From Streptomyces rugosispiralis (GTDB lineage: Bacteria > Actinomycetota > Actinomycetes > Streptomycetales > Streptomycetaceae): 64,000 nt of DNA. This document shows, piece after piece, positions 34,952 to 43,603 of the stretch (positions are counted from its first letter, which is position 1; every line of letters begins with the position of its first letter). The notes under the pieces were generated by a model, which did not search any database, was not told where the DNA came from, and was given only the letters and a program-made list of their open reading frames with translations. The DNA lies in contig NZ_JANIAA010000021.1 in NCBI RefSeq assembly GCF_024505145.1, positions 1-64,000 on the forward strand, written 5' to 3'. The translations under genes and the position numbers were made by a program.

Positions 34952-35122
34952 GCGAGTGGAGCAAGCGGGTGGAGCAATGGAGCCCGTGGTCGGCGCCCGA
35001 GCGGCCGGTCCGTGCCCGAGCGACTGTGGTCCGGGCCCGAGCGCCTGCTCCGGGCCTGAGCGGCCGGTCCGTGCCCGAGCGCGCGGGTCCGTGCCTGAGC
35101 CCGTGGTCGGCGCCTGAGCGAG
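34938..35122. repeat. interspersed copies of the ispE 3' end
   Basis: A 19-bp sequence containing the ispE stop (34938-34956, TGGTCGGCGCCTGAGCGAG) recurs exactly at 35104-35122. Between them lie degenerate CCGAGCGGCCGGTCCGTG-type units, some with TGAGC. A TACCCT hexamer at 35140-35145 beyond the array may be the -10 box of the ABC-F gene. Confidence 0.88.
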
Positions 35123-35177
35123 GCGCCCCGCGCGGCGACTACCCTGGGATGCCGATCGATCCGCGTAATGGAGTGTG

Positions 35178-36998
35178 ATGGCGACCAACCTGGTCAACGT
35201 TGAATCCGTCGGCAAGGTGTACGGCACCCGTGCCCTGCTGGACGGCGTCTCCCTCGGGGTGAACGAGGGCGACCGCATCGGCGTCGTCGGCCGTAACGGC
35301 GACGGCAAGACCACGCTCATCCGGATCCTCGCCAAGCTGGAGCCCGCCGACGACGGCCGCGTCACCCACGCCGGCGATCTGCGGCTCGGCGTGCTCACCC
35401 AGCACGACTCGCTCGACCCCGCGGCCACCATCCGCCATGAGGTGATCGGCGACCTCGCCGACCACGAGTGGGCCGGTAATGCCAAGATCCGGGACGTGCT
35501 CACCGGGCTGTTCGGCGGGCTGGACCTGTCCGGCTTCCCCCAGGGACTCGACACCGTCATCGGCCCGCTGTCCGGCGGTGAGCGCCGCCGTATCGCGCTC
35601 GCCCAGCTGCTGATCGCCGAGCCGGACCTGATCGTCCTGGACGAGCCCACCAACCACCTCGACGTCGAGGGCATCTCCTGGCTGGCCGGTCATCTGCGCG
35701 CCCGCCGCTCGGGTCTGGTGGTGGTCACCCATGACCGCTGGTTCCTGGACCAGGTCTGCACCCGGATGTGGGACGTCCAGCGCGGTGCCGTCCACGAGTA
35801 CGAGGGCGGCTACAGCGACTACGTCTTCGCCCGCGCCGAGCGCGAGCGCATCGCCGCCAGCGAGGAGGCCAAGCGGCAGAACCTGATGCGCAAGGAGCTC
35901 GCCTGGCTGCGCCGCGGCGCCCCCGCCCGCACCAGCAAGCCCCGCTTCCGCATCGAGGCGGCGAACGCGCTGATCGAGGACGTCCCGCCGCCGCGCGACA
36001 ACACCGAGCTGATGAAGTTCGCCAACTCCCGGCTCGGCAAGACCGTCTTCGACCTGGAGGACGTGACCGTCACCGCCGGGCCCAAGGTGCTGCTCAAGCA
36101 TCTGACCTGGCAGCTGGGGCCAGGCGACCGGATCGGCCTGGTGGGGGTGAACGGCGCGGGCAAGACCTCGCTGTTGCGCGCCCTCGCCGAGGCCGCCCGC
36201 AGCGAGGGCGAACAGCAGCCCGCCGGGGGCCGGGTCGTGGTCGGCAAGACCGTAAGGCTCGCGTATCTGTCCCAGGAGGTCGCCGAACTCGACCGGAAGC
36301 TGCGGGTCCTGGAGGCCGTCGAGCAGATCCGGCAGCGCGTCGACCTCGGCAAGGGCCGGGAGATGACCGCCTCCCAGCTGTGCGAGAAGTTCGGGTTCAC
36401 CAAGGAGAAGCAGTGGACCCCGGTCGGAGATCTCTCCGGCGGTGAGCGGCGCCGACTGCAGATCCTGCGGCTGCTGATGGACGAGCCCAATGTGCTCTTC
36501 CTGGACGAGCCCACCAACGACCTGGACATCGAGACCCTGACCCAGCTGGAGGACCTGCTCGACGGCTGGCCCGGCTCGCTCGTGGTCATCAGCCACGACC
36601 GCTACTTCATCGAGCGCACCACCGACCGGGTGCTCGCCCTGCTGGGCGACGCCACCCTGCGGATGCTGCCGCGCGGTGTGGACGAGTACCTGGAGCGGCG
36701 GCAGCGCGCCCTGGCCGCGGCCGCCCCGGCCGCCGCCGCGCCCGCCAAGCAGAAGACCGGCGAACAGGCCGCCCGGCAGCGGTCGGCGGCCGACCAGCGC
36801 GCCGCCAAGAAGGAACTGCAGCGCATCGAGCGGCGGCTGGACCGGATCAGCTCGCAGGAGTCCGAGCTGCACGCGCGGATCGCCGAGCACGCAACGGACT
36901 TCGCCAAGGTCGCCGAGCTGGACACCCAGCTGCGCGAGCTGACGGGCGAGCGGGACGAACTGGAGACCCGCTGGCTGGAGCTGGCCGACGACGCATGA
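35178..36998 (+). CDS. ABC-F family ribosome-associated ATPase
   Basis: This soluble protein with two ABC domains and no membrane segment belongs to the ABC-F class, whose members act on the ribosome (translation factors, antibiotic protection). In 606 residues both Walker A motifs (GRNGDGKTT and GVNGAGKTS), both signatures (LSGGERRR) and both Walker B motifs (LDEPTNHLD, LDEPTNDLD) are intact, with the arm/linker between them. The C-terminus is a charged coiled coil (about 510-606), as in Uup. Start is ATG after GGAG; a GTG precedes it directly. The last residues ADDA-stop are repeated as 15-bp units downstream. Confidence 0.93.
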   Translation: MATNLVNVESVGKVYGTRALLDGVSLGVNEGDRIGVVGRNGDGKTTLIRILAKLEPADDGRVTHAGDLRLGVLTQHDSLDPAATIRHEVIGDLADHEWAGNAKIRDVLTGLFGGLDLSGFPQGLDTVIGPLSGGERRRIALAQLLIAEPDLIVLDEPTNHLDVEGISWLAGHLRARRSGLVVVTHDRWFLDQVCTRMWDVQRGAVHEYEGGYSDYVFARAERERIAASEEAKRQNLMRKELAWLRRGAPARTSKPRFRIEAANALIEDVPPPRDNTELMKFANSRLGKTVFDLEDVTVTAGPKVLLKHLTWQLGPGDRIGLVGVNGAGKTSLLRALAEAARSEGEQQPAGGRVVVGKTVRLAYLSQEVAELDRKLRVLEAVEQIRQRVDLGKGREMTASQLCEKFGFTKEKQWTPVGDLSGGERRRLQILRLLMDEPNVLFLDEPTNDLDIETLTQLEDLLDGWPGSLVVISHDRYFIERTTDRVLALLGDATLRMLPRGVDEYLERRQRALAAAAPAAAAPAKQKTGEQAARQRSAADQRAAKKELQRIERRLDRISSQESELHARIAEHATDFAKVAELDTQLRELTGERDELETRWLELADDA

Positions 36999-37092
36999 GC
37001 CGACGACGCATGAGCCGACGACGCATGAGCCGACGGGGCACGAGCCGACGACGCATGTGGGTGGCCTGCGGCGCATGAGTCGACGACGCATG
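36984..37092. repeat. 15-bp tandem repeat with the ABC-F stop codon
   Basis: GCCGACGACGCATGA occurs at 36984-36998 (true gene end), 36999-37013 and 37014-37028, then in degenerate form to 37092. Each unit would encode ADDA-stop. The rest of the gap to 37362 holds no gene; it should contain the promoter of the next gene. Confidence 0.93.
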
Positions 37093-37362
37093 ATGTGAGT
37101 GGCCTGAAAGCATCGTGTGAAGAGGTTGTGCGGCGGCGGCGCGTGCCCTGGCAACGGTCGCGTCACAGGCCGGTCTCAGCTGGTCCATGACCTGGACACC
37201 GATCCCTAATGCGCCCCTTACGGGTGATACAAAGAACTCCCGCCTTCCTTCCGCTCAATGGCGGGGTGCCCTGTCCGATTCGCTCCTTCCCGGAGGCTTT
37301 TGACCACCGGGATCGCGGGGGAGGCCGGTCGGACGATGGGTCCCGCACCTGAAGGATTTCGC

Positions 37363-39216
37363 ATGTCACAGCCGCCTCCGCCGCCGAACCAGCCGCCGCA
37401 GGGCGGTTTCGGCGCGCCGCAGGAACCCGGTTACGGCTACCCACAGCAGCCGCCCACGCCGCCTCCGGGCGAGCAGGGCTACGGCTATCCGCAGGCCCCC
37501 GGCCAGCCGCCGCAGACTCCGCCTCCGCCGCCGTCGGCGCCGCCGCAGACGCCCCCGCCGGGCGCCGGCGGCTACGGCTACCCGGACCAGCCGGGGCACG
37601 GCCAGCCGCCCCAGGGCGGCCCGTCGCCGTACGGAACCGGCCAGCAGCCTTACGGTCAGCCGCAGTACGGACAGCAGCCTTACGGGCAGCAGCCTTACGG
37701 GCAGCCGCAATTCGGCCAGCCGCAGTACGGCCAGCCGTCGCAGGCCCAGTACCCCGGCGGTCCAGGCTCGGGCGGCCCCGGTGGCTCCGGCCAGTCCAAG
37801 CAGCGCATGGCGATCATCGTCAGCGCCGTGGTCGCGGTCGCGTTGATCGTCGTCGGCGGCATCTGGTTCGCCACCAAGGACGACGGCGGCGGCAGCGAGG
37901 CCAAGGGCAAGGACAAGGACAAGCAGTCCAGCCAGGGCGCCTCCAGCGGCACCACGGGCGGCGGGGACAAGCCCGCCAAGGCCGTGGACGCCAAGCTGCT
38001 CGACAAGGTCCCGATGCCCAAGGTCTCCGACCAGGTCACCGTCGAGGGCATGTGGACCACCGACGACACCTTCGTGAAGGCCGGTGTCTACAAGATCGTC
38101 GGCTATCCGCTGAGCGGCGGCGACGCCAAGTGGACGATCCCGCTGGACGGCGCGGTCTGCTGGTCCTCGGACCACCTCACCAAGGACGGGCTGACCACGG
38201 TCCTCTACCAGGAGGCCAAGCCGTCGGCCAAGGACAAGTACCCCAGCTGCACCGAGGTCGGGCTGCTGGACCTGAAGAACGGCAAGATGCTGTGGCACCG
38301 GAACGTCAAGGAGGGTGACGAGAAGGTCCGCTTCGACGAGGTCACCATCGGCGGCGGCACCGTGGCCGCGGGCGGCACCAGCGGCGGCGCCGCCTGGTCC
38401 AGCTCGGGCCAGGCCCTGTGGAAGCCCAAGTCGGGCGAGCAGTGCTCGGACGACGGCTACGCGGGCGGCGAGGACAAGCTGGTCGCGGTGCGCCGCTGCG
38501 GCGACTACGACAACCCGCAGATCCAGGTCCAGACGCTGAACCCGAAGACGGGCGCGGTGAAGTCGGCCTACAAGGTCTCGCAGGGCATCGACTACGTTCA
38601 CGTCGCCTCCACCGATCCGCTGGTGATCGGCCTGGACGCCGGTGACTCCACCGGCTCGGCGGTCTCGGACTTCCTGTCCATCGACGACAGCGCCAAGACC
38701 GGCAAGGTGCTCGGCAAGATCGGCACCGAGAACGGCAAGTACGACGCCAAGTGCGAGTCGACCAACGTCGAGGGCTGCCGGAAGCTCGCCGTCTCCAAGT
38801 CGGCGAACGCCCTCTTCCTCGGCTCCGAGGACCGCACCGACTCCAGTGCGGCGACGGCCAACGAGGTCGTGGCCTTCGACCTGAAGAGCGGCAAGCCGAT
38901 CGGGAAGACCGACGGGGTCAAGGGCGCCGCCCTCACCCCGCTCGGGCTGGACGAGGACGGCTCGGTCCTCGCCTACCAGGAGAGCACCTGGGAGACCGGC
39001 GGCGCGGTCTGGCGGATCGACCCCAAGTCGTACGCGAAGACCAAGCTGCTGCAGAACTCCGTCGCCAGCCATGAGCTGGAGCAGAAGTTCAGCCCCAGCT
39101 ACTCGGAGATCATCTACTCCGGGGAGCACCTCTACATGGGCGACGTCTACGCCAGCAAGCCCTCGGGCACCTACGACCGGGACGACCCGCTGGCGATCAT
39201 CTTCGGCGCGAGCTGA
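37363..39216 (+). CDS. membrane-anchored PQQ-like beta-propeller protein
   Basis: A 617-residue protein of three parts. The cytosolic N-terminus (1-145) is proline/glycine/glutamine-rich with repeated PYGQPQYGQ motifs. One membrane helix follows at about 148-170 (MAIIVSAVVAVALIVVGGIW). The extracellular C-terminal domain looks like a PQQ/BamB-type beta-propeller with no catalytic motif. Such proteins are common in Streptomyces and may be scaffolds or sensors. ATG with GAAGGA 6 nt upstream, followed by a strong terminator. Function unknown. Confidence 0.82.
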   Translation: MSQPPPPPNQPPQGGFGAPQEPGYGYPQQPPTPPPGEQGYGYPQAPGQPPQTPPPPPSAPPQTPPPGAGGYGYPDQPGHGQPPQGGPSPYGTGQQPYGQPQYGQQPYGQQPYGQPQFGQPQYGQPSQAQYPGGPGSGGPGGSGQSKQRMAIIVSAVVAVALIVVGGIWFATKDDGGGSEAKGKDKDKQSSQGASSGTTGGGDKPAKAVDAKLLDKVPMPKVSDQVTVEGMWTTDDTFVKAGVYKIVGYPLSGGDAKWTIPLDGAVCWSSDHLTKDGLTTVLYQEAKPSAKDKYPSCTEVGLLDLKNGKMLWHRNVKEGDEKVRFDEVTIGGGTVAAGGTSGGAAWSSSGQALWKPKSGEQCSDDGYAGGEDKLVAVRRCGDYDNPQIQVQTLNPKTGAVKSAYKVSQGIDYVHVASTDPLVIGLDAGDSTGSAVSDFLSIDDSAKTGKVLGKIGTENGKYDAKCESTNVEGCRKLAVSKSANALFLGSEDRTDSSAATANEVVAFDLKSGKPIGKTDGVKGAALTPLGLDEDGSVLAYQESTWETGGAVWRIDPKSYAKTKLLQNSVASHELEQKFSPSYSEIIYSGEHLYMGDVYASKPSGTYDRDDPLAIIFGAS

Positions 39217-39243
39217 CGCTCCGAAGTCCGCCCGGCCTCTCCA

Positions 39244-39285
39244 CGGCGGCCCCGCCCGTACGACACCGTACGGGCGGGGCCGCCG
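39244..39285. terminator. 19-bp perfect hairpin terminator
   Basis: Arms 39244-39262 and 39267-39285 with an ACAC loop, 28 bp after the beta-propeller gene. Confidence 0.9.
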
Positions 39286-39481
39286 CCGTGTGTGGCGGCG
39301 GAGCGCCGGGGTGCGCGCCCCCGGGGAACCCGGCCGCATCGATCGGATTGGGACGTCAATCGGATGTCAAGTAGGCACGAATGGCCGGGATTTCGGCATT
39401 CCGAGGGGCTTCTGCCCGGTAAGGGGCGCGCAACGTCGAACAAGCGTGTAGCTTTCCCCCCTGAGCGAATGGGGGGAGCTC

Positions 39482-40210
39482 ATGGGCGTGCGACTCATGG
39501 TGGTCGACGATCACCGTCTGCTCGCGGAGGCGCTCGCCTCGGCGCTGAAGCTGCGCGGGCACCGGGTGCTCGCCGCGGCGGCGCCGAGCGCGGGCGCGGC
39601 GGACCTGGTGGTGAGCCGGGCACCCGAGGTGTGCCTGCTGGGCACGGCGGCACCCGCCGAGCCGGGGGTGTTCGACCCGGTGGTGCGGATCAAGAAGGAG
39701 CGGCCACAGGTCGCGGTCGTGGTGCTCGGCCCGGTGCCGAGCCCGCGCGGCATCGCCGCCGCCTTCGCCGCCGGGGCGTCCGGCTATGTGCGCCACGACG
39801 AGCGGATCGAGGGCGTAGAACGCGCCATGATGAAGGCGCGTGCGGGCGAGGCGGCGGTGGCGCCCCAACTGCTCCAGGGGGCGTTCGCGGAGCTGCTCAA
39901 CCCCGCGGCCCAGCCCGACGACGAGGGCGCCCGGCTGCTGCGGATGCTGACCCCGCGTGAGGTGGAGGTGCTGGTGCGGGTCGCCGAGGGTGAGGACACC
40001 CGGCTGATCGCCGCGGGCATGGGGATCGCCCCCAGCACGGCCCGCACCCATGTGCAGCGGGTGCTGATGAAGCTCGGGGTGGGGTCGCGGCTGGAGGCGG
40101 CGGCCCTGGCGGCGCGTACGGGGCTGCTGGACCGCGCGGCGACGCGCCGGACCCCGCCGCCCCCGCCCCAGCCGCCTCCCGCGCCGCAGCCGCCCCCGTC
40201 GGCCCCGTAG
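39482..40210 (+). CDS. atypical LuxR-type response regulator lacking the phospho-Asp
   Basis: A 242-residue NarL/FixJ-type regulator with an N-terminal receiver-like domain and a C-terminal LuxR helix-turn-helix (LTPREVEVLVRVAEG, then STARTHVQRVLMKLGV). The acidic pair D9/D10 is kept, but the expected phosphoacceptor at the end of strand 3 is Gly54 (CLLGTAAP instead of LLDxxMP). It should not be phosphorylated normally and may respond to a ligand or be constitutive. No kinase is adjacent. The C-terminus is a proline-rich tail. ATG with GGGGGGAG upstream. Confidence 0.88.
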   Translation: MGVRLMVVDDHRLLAEALASALKLRGHRVLAAAAPSAGAADLVVSRAPEVCLLGTAAPAEPGVFDPVVRIKKERPQVAVVVLGPVPSPRGIAAAFAAGASGYVRHDERIEGVERAMMKARAGEAAVAPQLLQGAFAELLNPAAQPDDEGARLLRMLTPREVEVLVRVAEGEDTRLIAAGMGIAPSTARTHVQRVLMKLGVGSRLEAAALAARTGLLDRAATRRTPPPPPQPPPAPQPPPSAP

Positions 40211-40239
40211 GCCTCAAGCCGTGCCGAGCCGGGCCGGGC

Positions 40240-40291
40240 GCGGTGGCCGGGTGCGGTGGCCGGGCGCGGTGGGCGGGTGCGGTGGCCGGGC
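40240..40291. repeat. four 13-bp tandem repeats
   Basis: GCGGTGGCCGGGY is repeated four times between the convergent regulator and small membrane-protein genes. No hairpin terminator is seen in this gap. Confidence 0.88.
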
Positions 40292-40302
40292 GCCCGCGTT
40301 TC

Positions 40303-40689
40303 TCAGCCCGTTCCGGACCCGGGCCCTCGGCTCCCGGGTCCCTGGCCACCGGGCTCGGCGGCCCCGGGCCCGGTCCCGGGGCCGCCCCCGGGCCGGGCGG
40401 GCTCCGGCTTGGGCTCGGCCCCCGGCGCGGACAGCGGCCTGAGCTTCATCCAGAGCAGGAAGAGCAGGCCGACCGCGAGCATGCACGACCCCGTCCAGAG
40501 GTTGATGTTGATGCCCGACGCCTTCCGCACATCCGCGTCCGAGGCGGTGAACCCGGCGATGAGGACGATGATCCCGTAGATCACGAACAGCCCGCCGATG
40601 ATCCGCCGTACATCGAACAGCCGGGCCGCGGTCGCCGACTTCTGCTGCAGGTCCTCGACCTCGTGCCGGTATTCGTACTCCTCACTCAT
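40303..40689 (-). CDS. small membrane protein downstream of the SSS transporter
   Basis: Unrecognised 128-residue protein with two hydrophobic helices (about 30-48 and 65-82), a charged N-terminus and a disordered Pro/Gly-rich tail. The ATG has AAGGAGCG 6 nt upstream, and it starts 27 bp after the SSS transporter stop on the same strand. It is therefore probably an accessory subunit or partner of the transporter, as small DUF-type membrane proteins often accompany solute:sodium symporters. This role is inferred from position only. Confidence 0.75.
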   Translation of the reverse strand: MSEEYEYRHEVEDLQQKSATAARLFDVRRIIGGLFVIYGIIVLIAGFTASDADVRKASGININLWTGSCMLAVGLLFLLWMKLRPLSAPGAEPKPEPARPGGGPGTGPGAAEPGGQGPGSRGPGSGTG

Positions 40690-40716
40690 GGCGCACGCTC
40701 CTTAATCCCGGAAGGG

Positions 40717-42387
40717 TCACAGGGAGAACGGGATGTAGCACAGGGCCGCGAGGATCAGCGCGCTCCAGCCCAGCACGGCCGGACGGCGGTACCACGCCTC
40801 GTCGCCCGGCGCCGGCGGCTCGGCCACCCCGGGCGCGGTGGTGCCGTAGACCAGACCGGCCAGCGACTCCACCGGCTTGGGCTTGGTGAACGGGGTCACC
40901 GCGACCATCACCACCCCGCCGGCCACGAACGCCACGATGGCCGAGACGAAGTTGGCGCCCTGGTCGCTCGGGATGGAGATGACGTCCGCCTTGTAGAGCC
41001 AGAAATAGTTGATCATCGCGGCCACCGTGCCGCACAGCAGCCCCCAGAACCCGGCCGGGGCGGAGGCCCGCTTCCAGAACATCCCGATGATGAAGACGCA
41101 GAACAGCGGCACGTTGAAGAACGAGAACAGGGTCTGGAGGTAGTTCATGATGTTGCTGAACGAGGAGGCGATGAACGCCGTCCCCATACCGGCCAGCACC
41201 CCGATCGCCGTCACCACCCGCCCGGTCAGCAGGTAGTACCCGTCCGGCCGGCCCTTCCTGATGTACGCCCGCCAGATGTCGTTGGTGAAGACCGTGTTGA
41301 ACGACGACACATTGGCCGCCATGCCCGCCATGAAGGCGGCCAGCAGCCCGGTCACCGCGAGCCCGAGCACCCCGTTCGGCAGCAACTCGCTCATCAGCAG
41401 CGGAATCGCGTCGTTGTACTGCAGCCCGCTCTTCTCGGAGCCGATGTCCGGCTGGAGGACCAGCGCGATCAGCCCGGGGACGACCACGATCAGCGGGATG
41501 AACATCTTGGGGAACGCGGCGATCAGCGGGGTGCGCTGGGCGGCCGAGAGGTTCTTGGCCGACAGGGCGCGCTGCACCTCGGCGAAGTTGGTCGTCCAGT
41601 AGCCGAAGCTCAGACAGAAGCCGAGACCCAGCACGATGGTCAGCCAGTTGGCCCCCAGCGGGTTGGCCGAGCCGATGCCGGTGCCGCCCCAGGCGGAGAC
41701 GAAGTTCGGGCCGTGGGCGTCCGTGAGCGCGTCCTTGAGCCCGCCGAAGCCGCCGATCCGCCGGAGGCCGACGACGGTGAGCGGGATGAGGGCGGCCAGG
41801 ATCACGAAGAACTGCAGCACCTCGTTGTAGATCGCCGAGGAGAGTCCGCCGAGGGTGATGTACGCGAGCACGAAGAGCCCCGCGACCACGATGGCCACCC
41901 ACTGCGGCCAGCCCAGCAGCGCCTCCACCACGATCGCCATCGCGTAGAGGTTCACCCCCGCGATCAGCACGGACGCGACCGAGAAGATGATCGAGCTGAG
42001 CAGATGCGAGGACGGCCCGTAGCGGTGCAGCAGGAACTCGGGCACGGACCGTACCTTGGAACCGTAGTAGAACGGCATCATCACCAGGCCGAGGAAGACC
42101 ATGGCCGGAATCGCCCCGACCCAGTACCAGTGCACCGTGTACACCCCGTACTGCGCGCCGTTGGCCGCCATTCCCAGGATCTCCAGGGCGCCCAGATTCG
42201 CGGCGACGAAGGCCAGACCGGTGACCCACGCGGGCAGCGACCGGCCGGAGAGAAAGAAGTCGAGGCTGGTCTTGACGCTCGCTCTGGCGGCGAAACCCAC
42301 GCCGAGGACGACGACGAAATACAGGATCAGGATCGTGTAGTCGAGTGCGTTGGTGGGGAGCCGTAGCCCTTCGGCCAGATAGTGCAT
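40717..42387 (-). CDS. sodium:solute symporter (SSS family), probably for sugar
   Basis: A 556-residue SSS/SGLT-type transporter with about 13-14 membrane helices. It begins with an extracellular N-terminus and the typical DYTILILYFVVVLGVG helix; GRSLPAWVTGLAFVAANLGA contains the sodium/substrate-binding core. It is divergent from galTEK, so galactose (or a galactoside) uptake by sodium symport is the best guess. A perfect dyad lies 36 bp upstream of its ATG. The followed small membrane gene is on the same transcript. Confidence 0.9.
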   Translation of the reverse strand: MHYLAEGLRLPTNALDYTILILYFVVVLGVGFAARASVKTSLDFFLSGRSLPAWVTGLAFVAANLGALEILGMAANGAQYGVYTVHWYWVGAIPAMVFLGLVMMPFYYGSKVRSVPEFLLHRYGPSSHLLSSIIFSVASVLIAGVNLYAMAIVVEALLGWPQWVAIVVAGLFVLAYITLGGLSSAIYNEVLQFFVILAALIPLTVVGLRRIGGFGGLKDALTDAHGPNFVSAWGGTGIGSANPLGANWLTIVLGLGFCLSFGYWTTNFAEVQRALSAKNLSAAQRTPLIAAFPKMFIPLIVVVPGLIALVLQPDIGSEKSGLQYNDAIPLLMSELLPNGVLGLAVTGLLAAFMAGMAANVSSFNTVFTNDIWRAYIRKGRPDGYYLLTGRVVTAIGVLAGMGTAFIASSFSNIMNYLQTLFSFFNVPLFCVFIIGMFWKRASAPAGFWGLLCGTVAAMINYFWLYKADVISIPSDQGANFVSAIVAFVAGGVVMVAVTPFTKPKPVESLAGLVYGTTAPGVAEPPAPGDEAWYRRPAVLGWSALILAALCYIPFSL

Positions 42388-42423
42388 GGTCTCGCCTCAT
42401 CGCCTGAACGGAATGCACCAGAA

Positions 42424-42438
42424 ACGTTCGGTGAACGT
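42424..42438. promoter_or_regulatory. palindrome ACGTTC-GGT-GAACGT near the SSS transporter
   Basis: A perfect 6-bp dyad with a 3-bp centre lies in the 172-bp region between the divergent transporter and gal operon. It is a candidate operator for a repressor that could control both. Confidence 0.5.
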
Positions 42439-42447
42439 ATCCGAATT

Positions 42448-42510
42448 CTTGTGGTTTGTCCGAGCACCTTCCCCGTGCATTGACGGCACTGTTGGCTTGT
42501 GGTTCATTAT
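42448..42510 (+). promoter_or_regulatory. candidate galTEK promoter with direct repeats
   Basis: CTTGTGGTT occurs at 42448-42456 and 42496-42504. TTGACG (42480-42485) with an AT-rich TTCATTAT (42503-42510) 17-19 bp downstream is a likely promoter. The direct repeats flanking the -35 resemble activator or repressor sites; the regulator is unknown. Confidence 0.45.
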
Positions 42511-42559
42511 GTTGAGTTGTGTTGGGTGGGTGCAGGTGCACATGACAGGAGCTGGCGGA

Positions 42560-43603
42560 GTGAAGAAGACGGCGACGCGGCTCGCGGACGGACGCGAGCT
42601 GATCTATTACGACGCGCGCGACGACGCGGTGCGCGACGCCGTCGACCAGCGGCCGCTCGACCCCATCGCGACCCGCTCGGAGATCCGGCACGACCGCCTG
42701 CTCGGCGACCGGGTGGCGATCGCCTCCCACCGCCAGGCGCGCACCTACCACCCGCCGGCCGACGAATGCCCGCTGTGCCCCTCCCGCGAGGGGCGGCACA
42801 GCGAGATCCCCGCCTCCGACTATGACGTCGTGGTCTTCGAGAACCGCTTCCCGTCGCTGGCCGGGGACTCGGGCCGGTGCGAGGTCGTGTGCTTCACCTC
42901 CGACCACGACGCCTCCTTCGCCGACCTCGACGCCGAACAGGCCGCTCTGGTGCTCGACGCCTGGACCGACCGCACCGCCGAGCTGGCCCAACACCCCGCC
43001 GTCGAGCAGGTCTTCTGCTTCGAGAACCGCGGCAAGGAGATCGGCGTCACCCTCGGCCATCCGCACGGCCAGATCTACGGGTATCCCTTTGTGACCCCTC
43101 GTACCCGGCTGATGATCCGTTCGCTCGGCGAGCACCGTGCGGCCACTGGTCGGAATCTGTTCGATGATGTGGTGGCCGATGAGCTGGCCGACGGGCGCCG
43201 GGTGGTGCTCGACGGCGAGCACTGGGTCGCGTTCGTCCCCTACGCCGCCCACTGGCCCTACGAGGTGCACCTCTACCCGAAGCGGCGGGTCCCGGACCTG
43301 CCGGCGCTGGACGAGGCCGCGCGCACAGAGTTTCCACAGATGTATCTGGAACTCTTGAAGCGCTTCGACCGGATTTTCGGCGAGGGTGAGTCGCCCACGC
43401 CCTACATCTCCGCCTGGCACCAGGCGCCGTACCGCATGACCGACCGCGGTGAATTCGCACTTCACCTCGAGCTTTTCACCATCCGCCGCACTTCCGGCAA
43501 GCTGAAGTTTCTCGCGGGTTCCGAATCCGGCATGAATGTGTTCATCAACGATGTGCCGCCGGAGGCCGCGGCCGAGCGACTGCGAGAGGTAGCGAGCAAG
43601 TGA
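42560..43603 (+). CDS. galT: galactose-1-phosphate uridylyltransferase
   Basis: GalT exchanges UMP between UDP-glucose and galactose-1-phosphate in the Leloir pathway. The 347-residue protein shows the active-site HxH in GHPHGQIYGYP (H167, H169), zinc ligands in ECPLCPSREG and YEVHLYPKRR. The start is GTG (VKKTATRLADG) with CAGGAG 8 nt upstream; an ATG 18 bp earlier is possible. First gene of galTEK; the stop overlaps the galE GTG. Confidence 0.95.
   Translation: MKKTATRLADGRELIYYDARDDAVRDAVDQRPLDPIATRSEIRHDRLLGDRVAIASHRQARTYHPPADECPLCPSREGRHSEIPASDYDVVVFENRFPSLAGDSGRCEVVCFTSDHDASFADLDAEQAALVLDAWTDRTAELAQHPAVEQVFCFENRGKEIGVTLGHPHGQIYGYPFVTPRTRLMIRSLGEHRAATGRNLFDDVVADELADGRRVVLDGEHWVAFVPYAAHWPYEVHLYPKRRVPDLPALDEAARTEFPQMYLELLKRFDRIFGEGESPTPYISAWHQAPYRMTDRGEFALHLELFTIRRTSGKLKFLAGSESGMNVFINDVPPEAAAERLREVASK

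Noticed and set aside
35149..35178. Nine-codon leader ORF before the ABC-F gene
   Set aside because: The ATG lies before the likely transcription start set by TACCCT, so it would not be on the mRNA; no regulatory pairing is seen.
31947..35674. Long open frames on both strands through the rsmA-ispE repeat tract
   Set aside because: The products are pure repeats of Pro, Gly, Ala, Arg without start signals; stops are absent because of composition.
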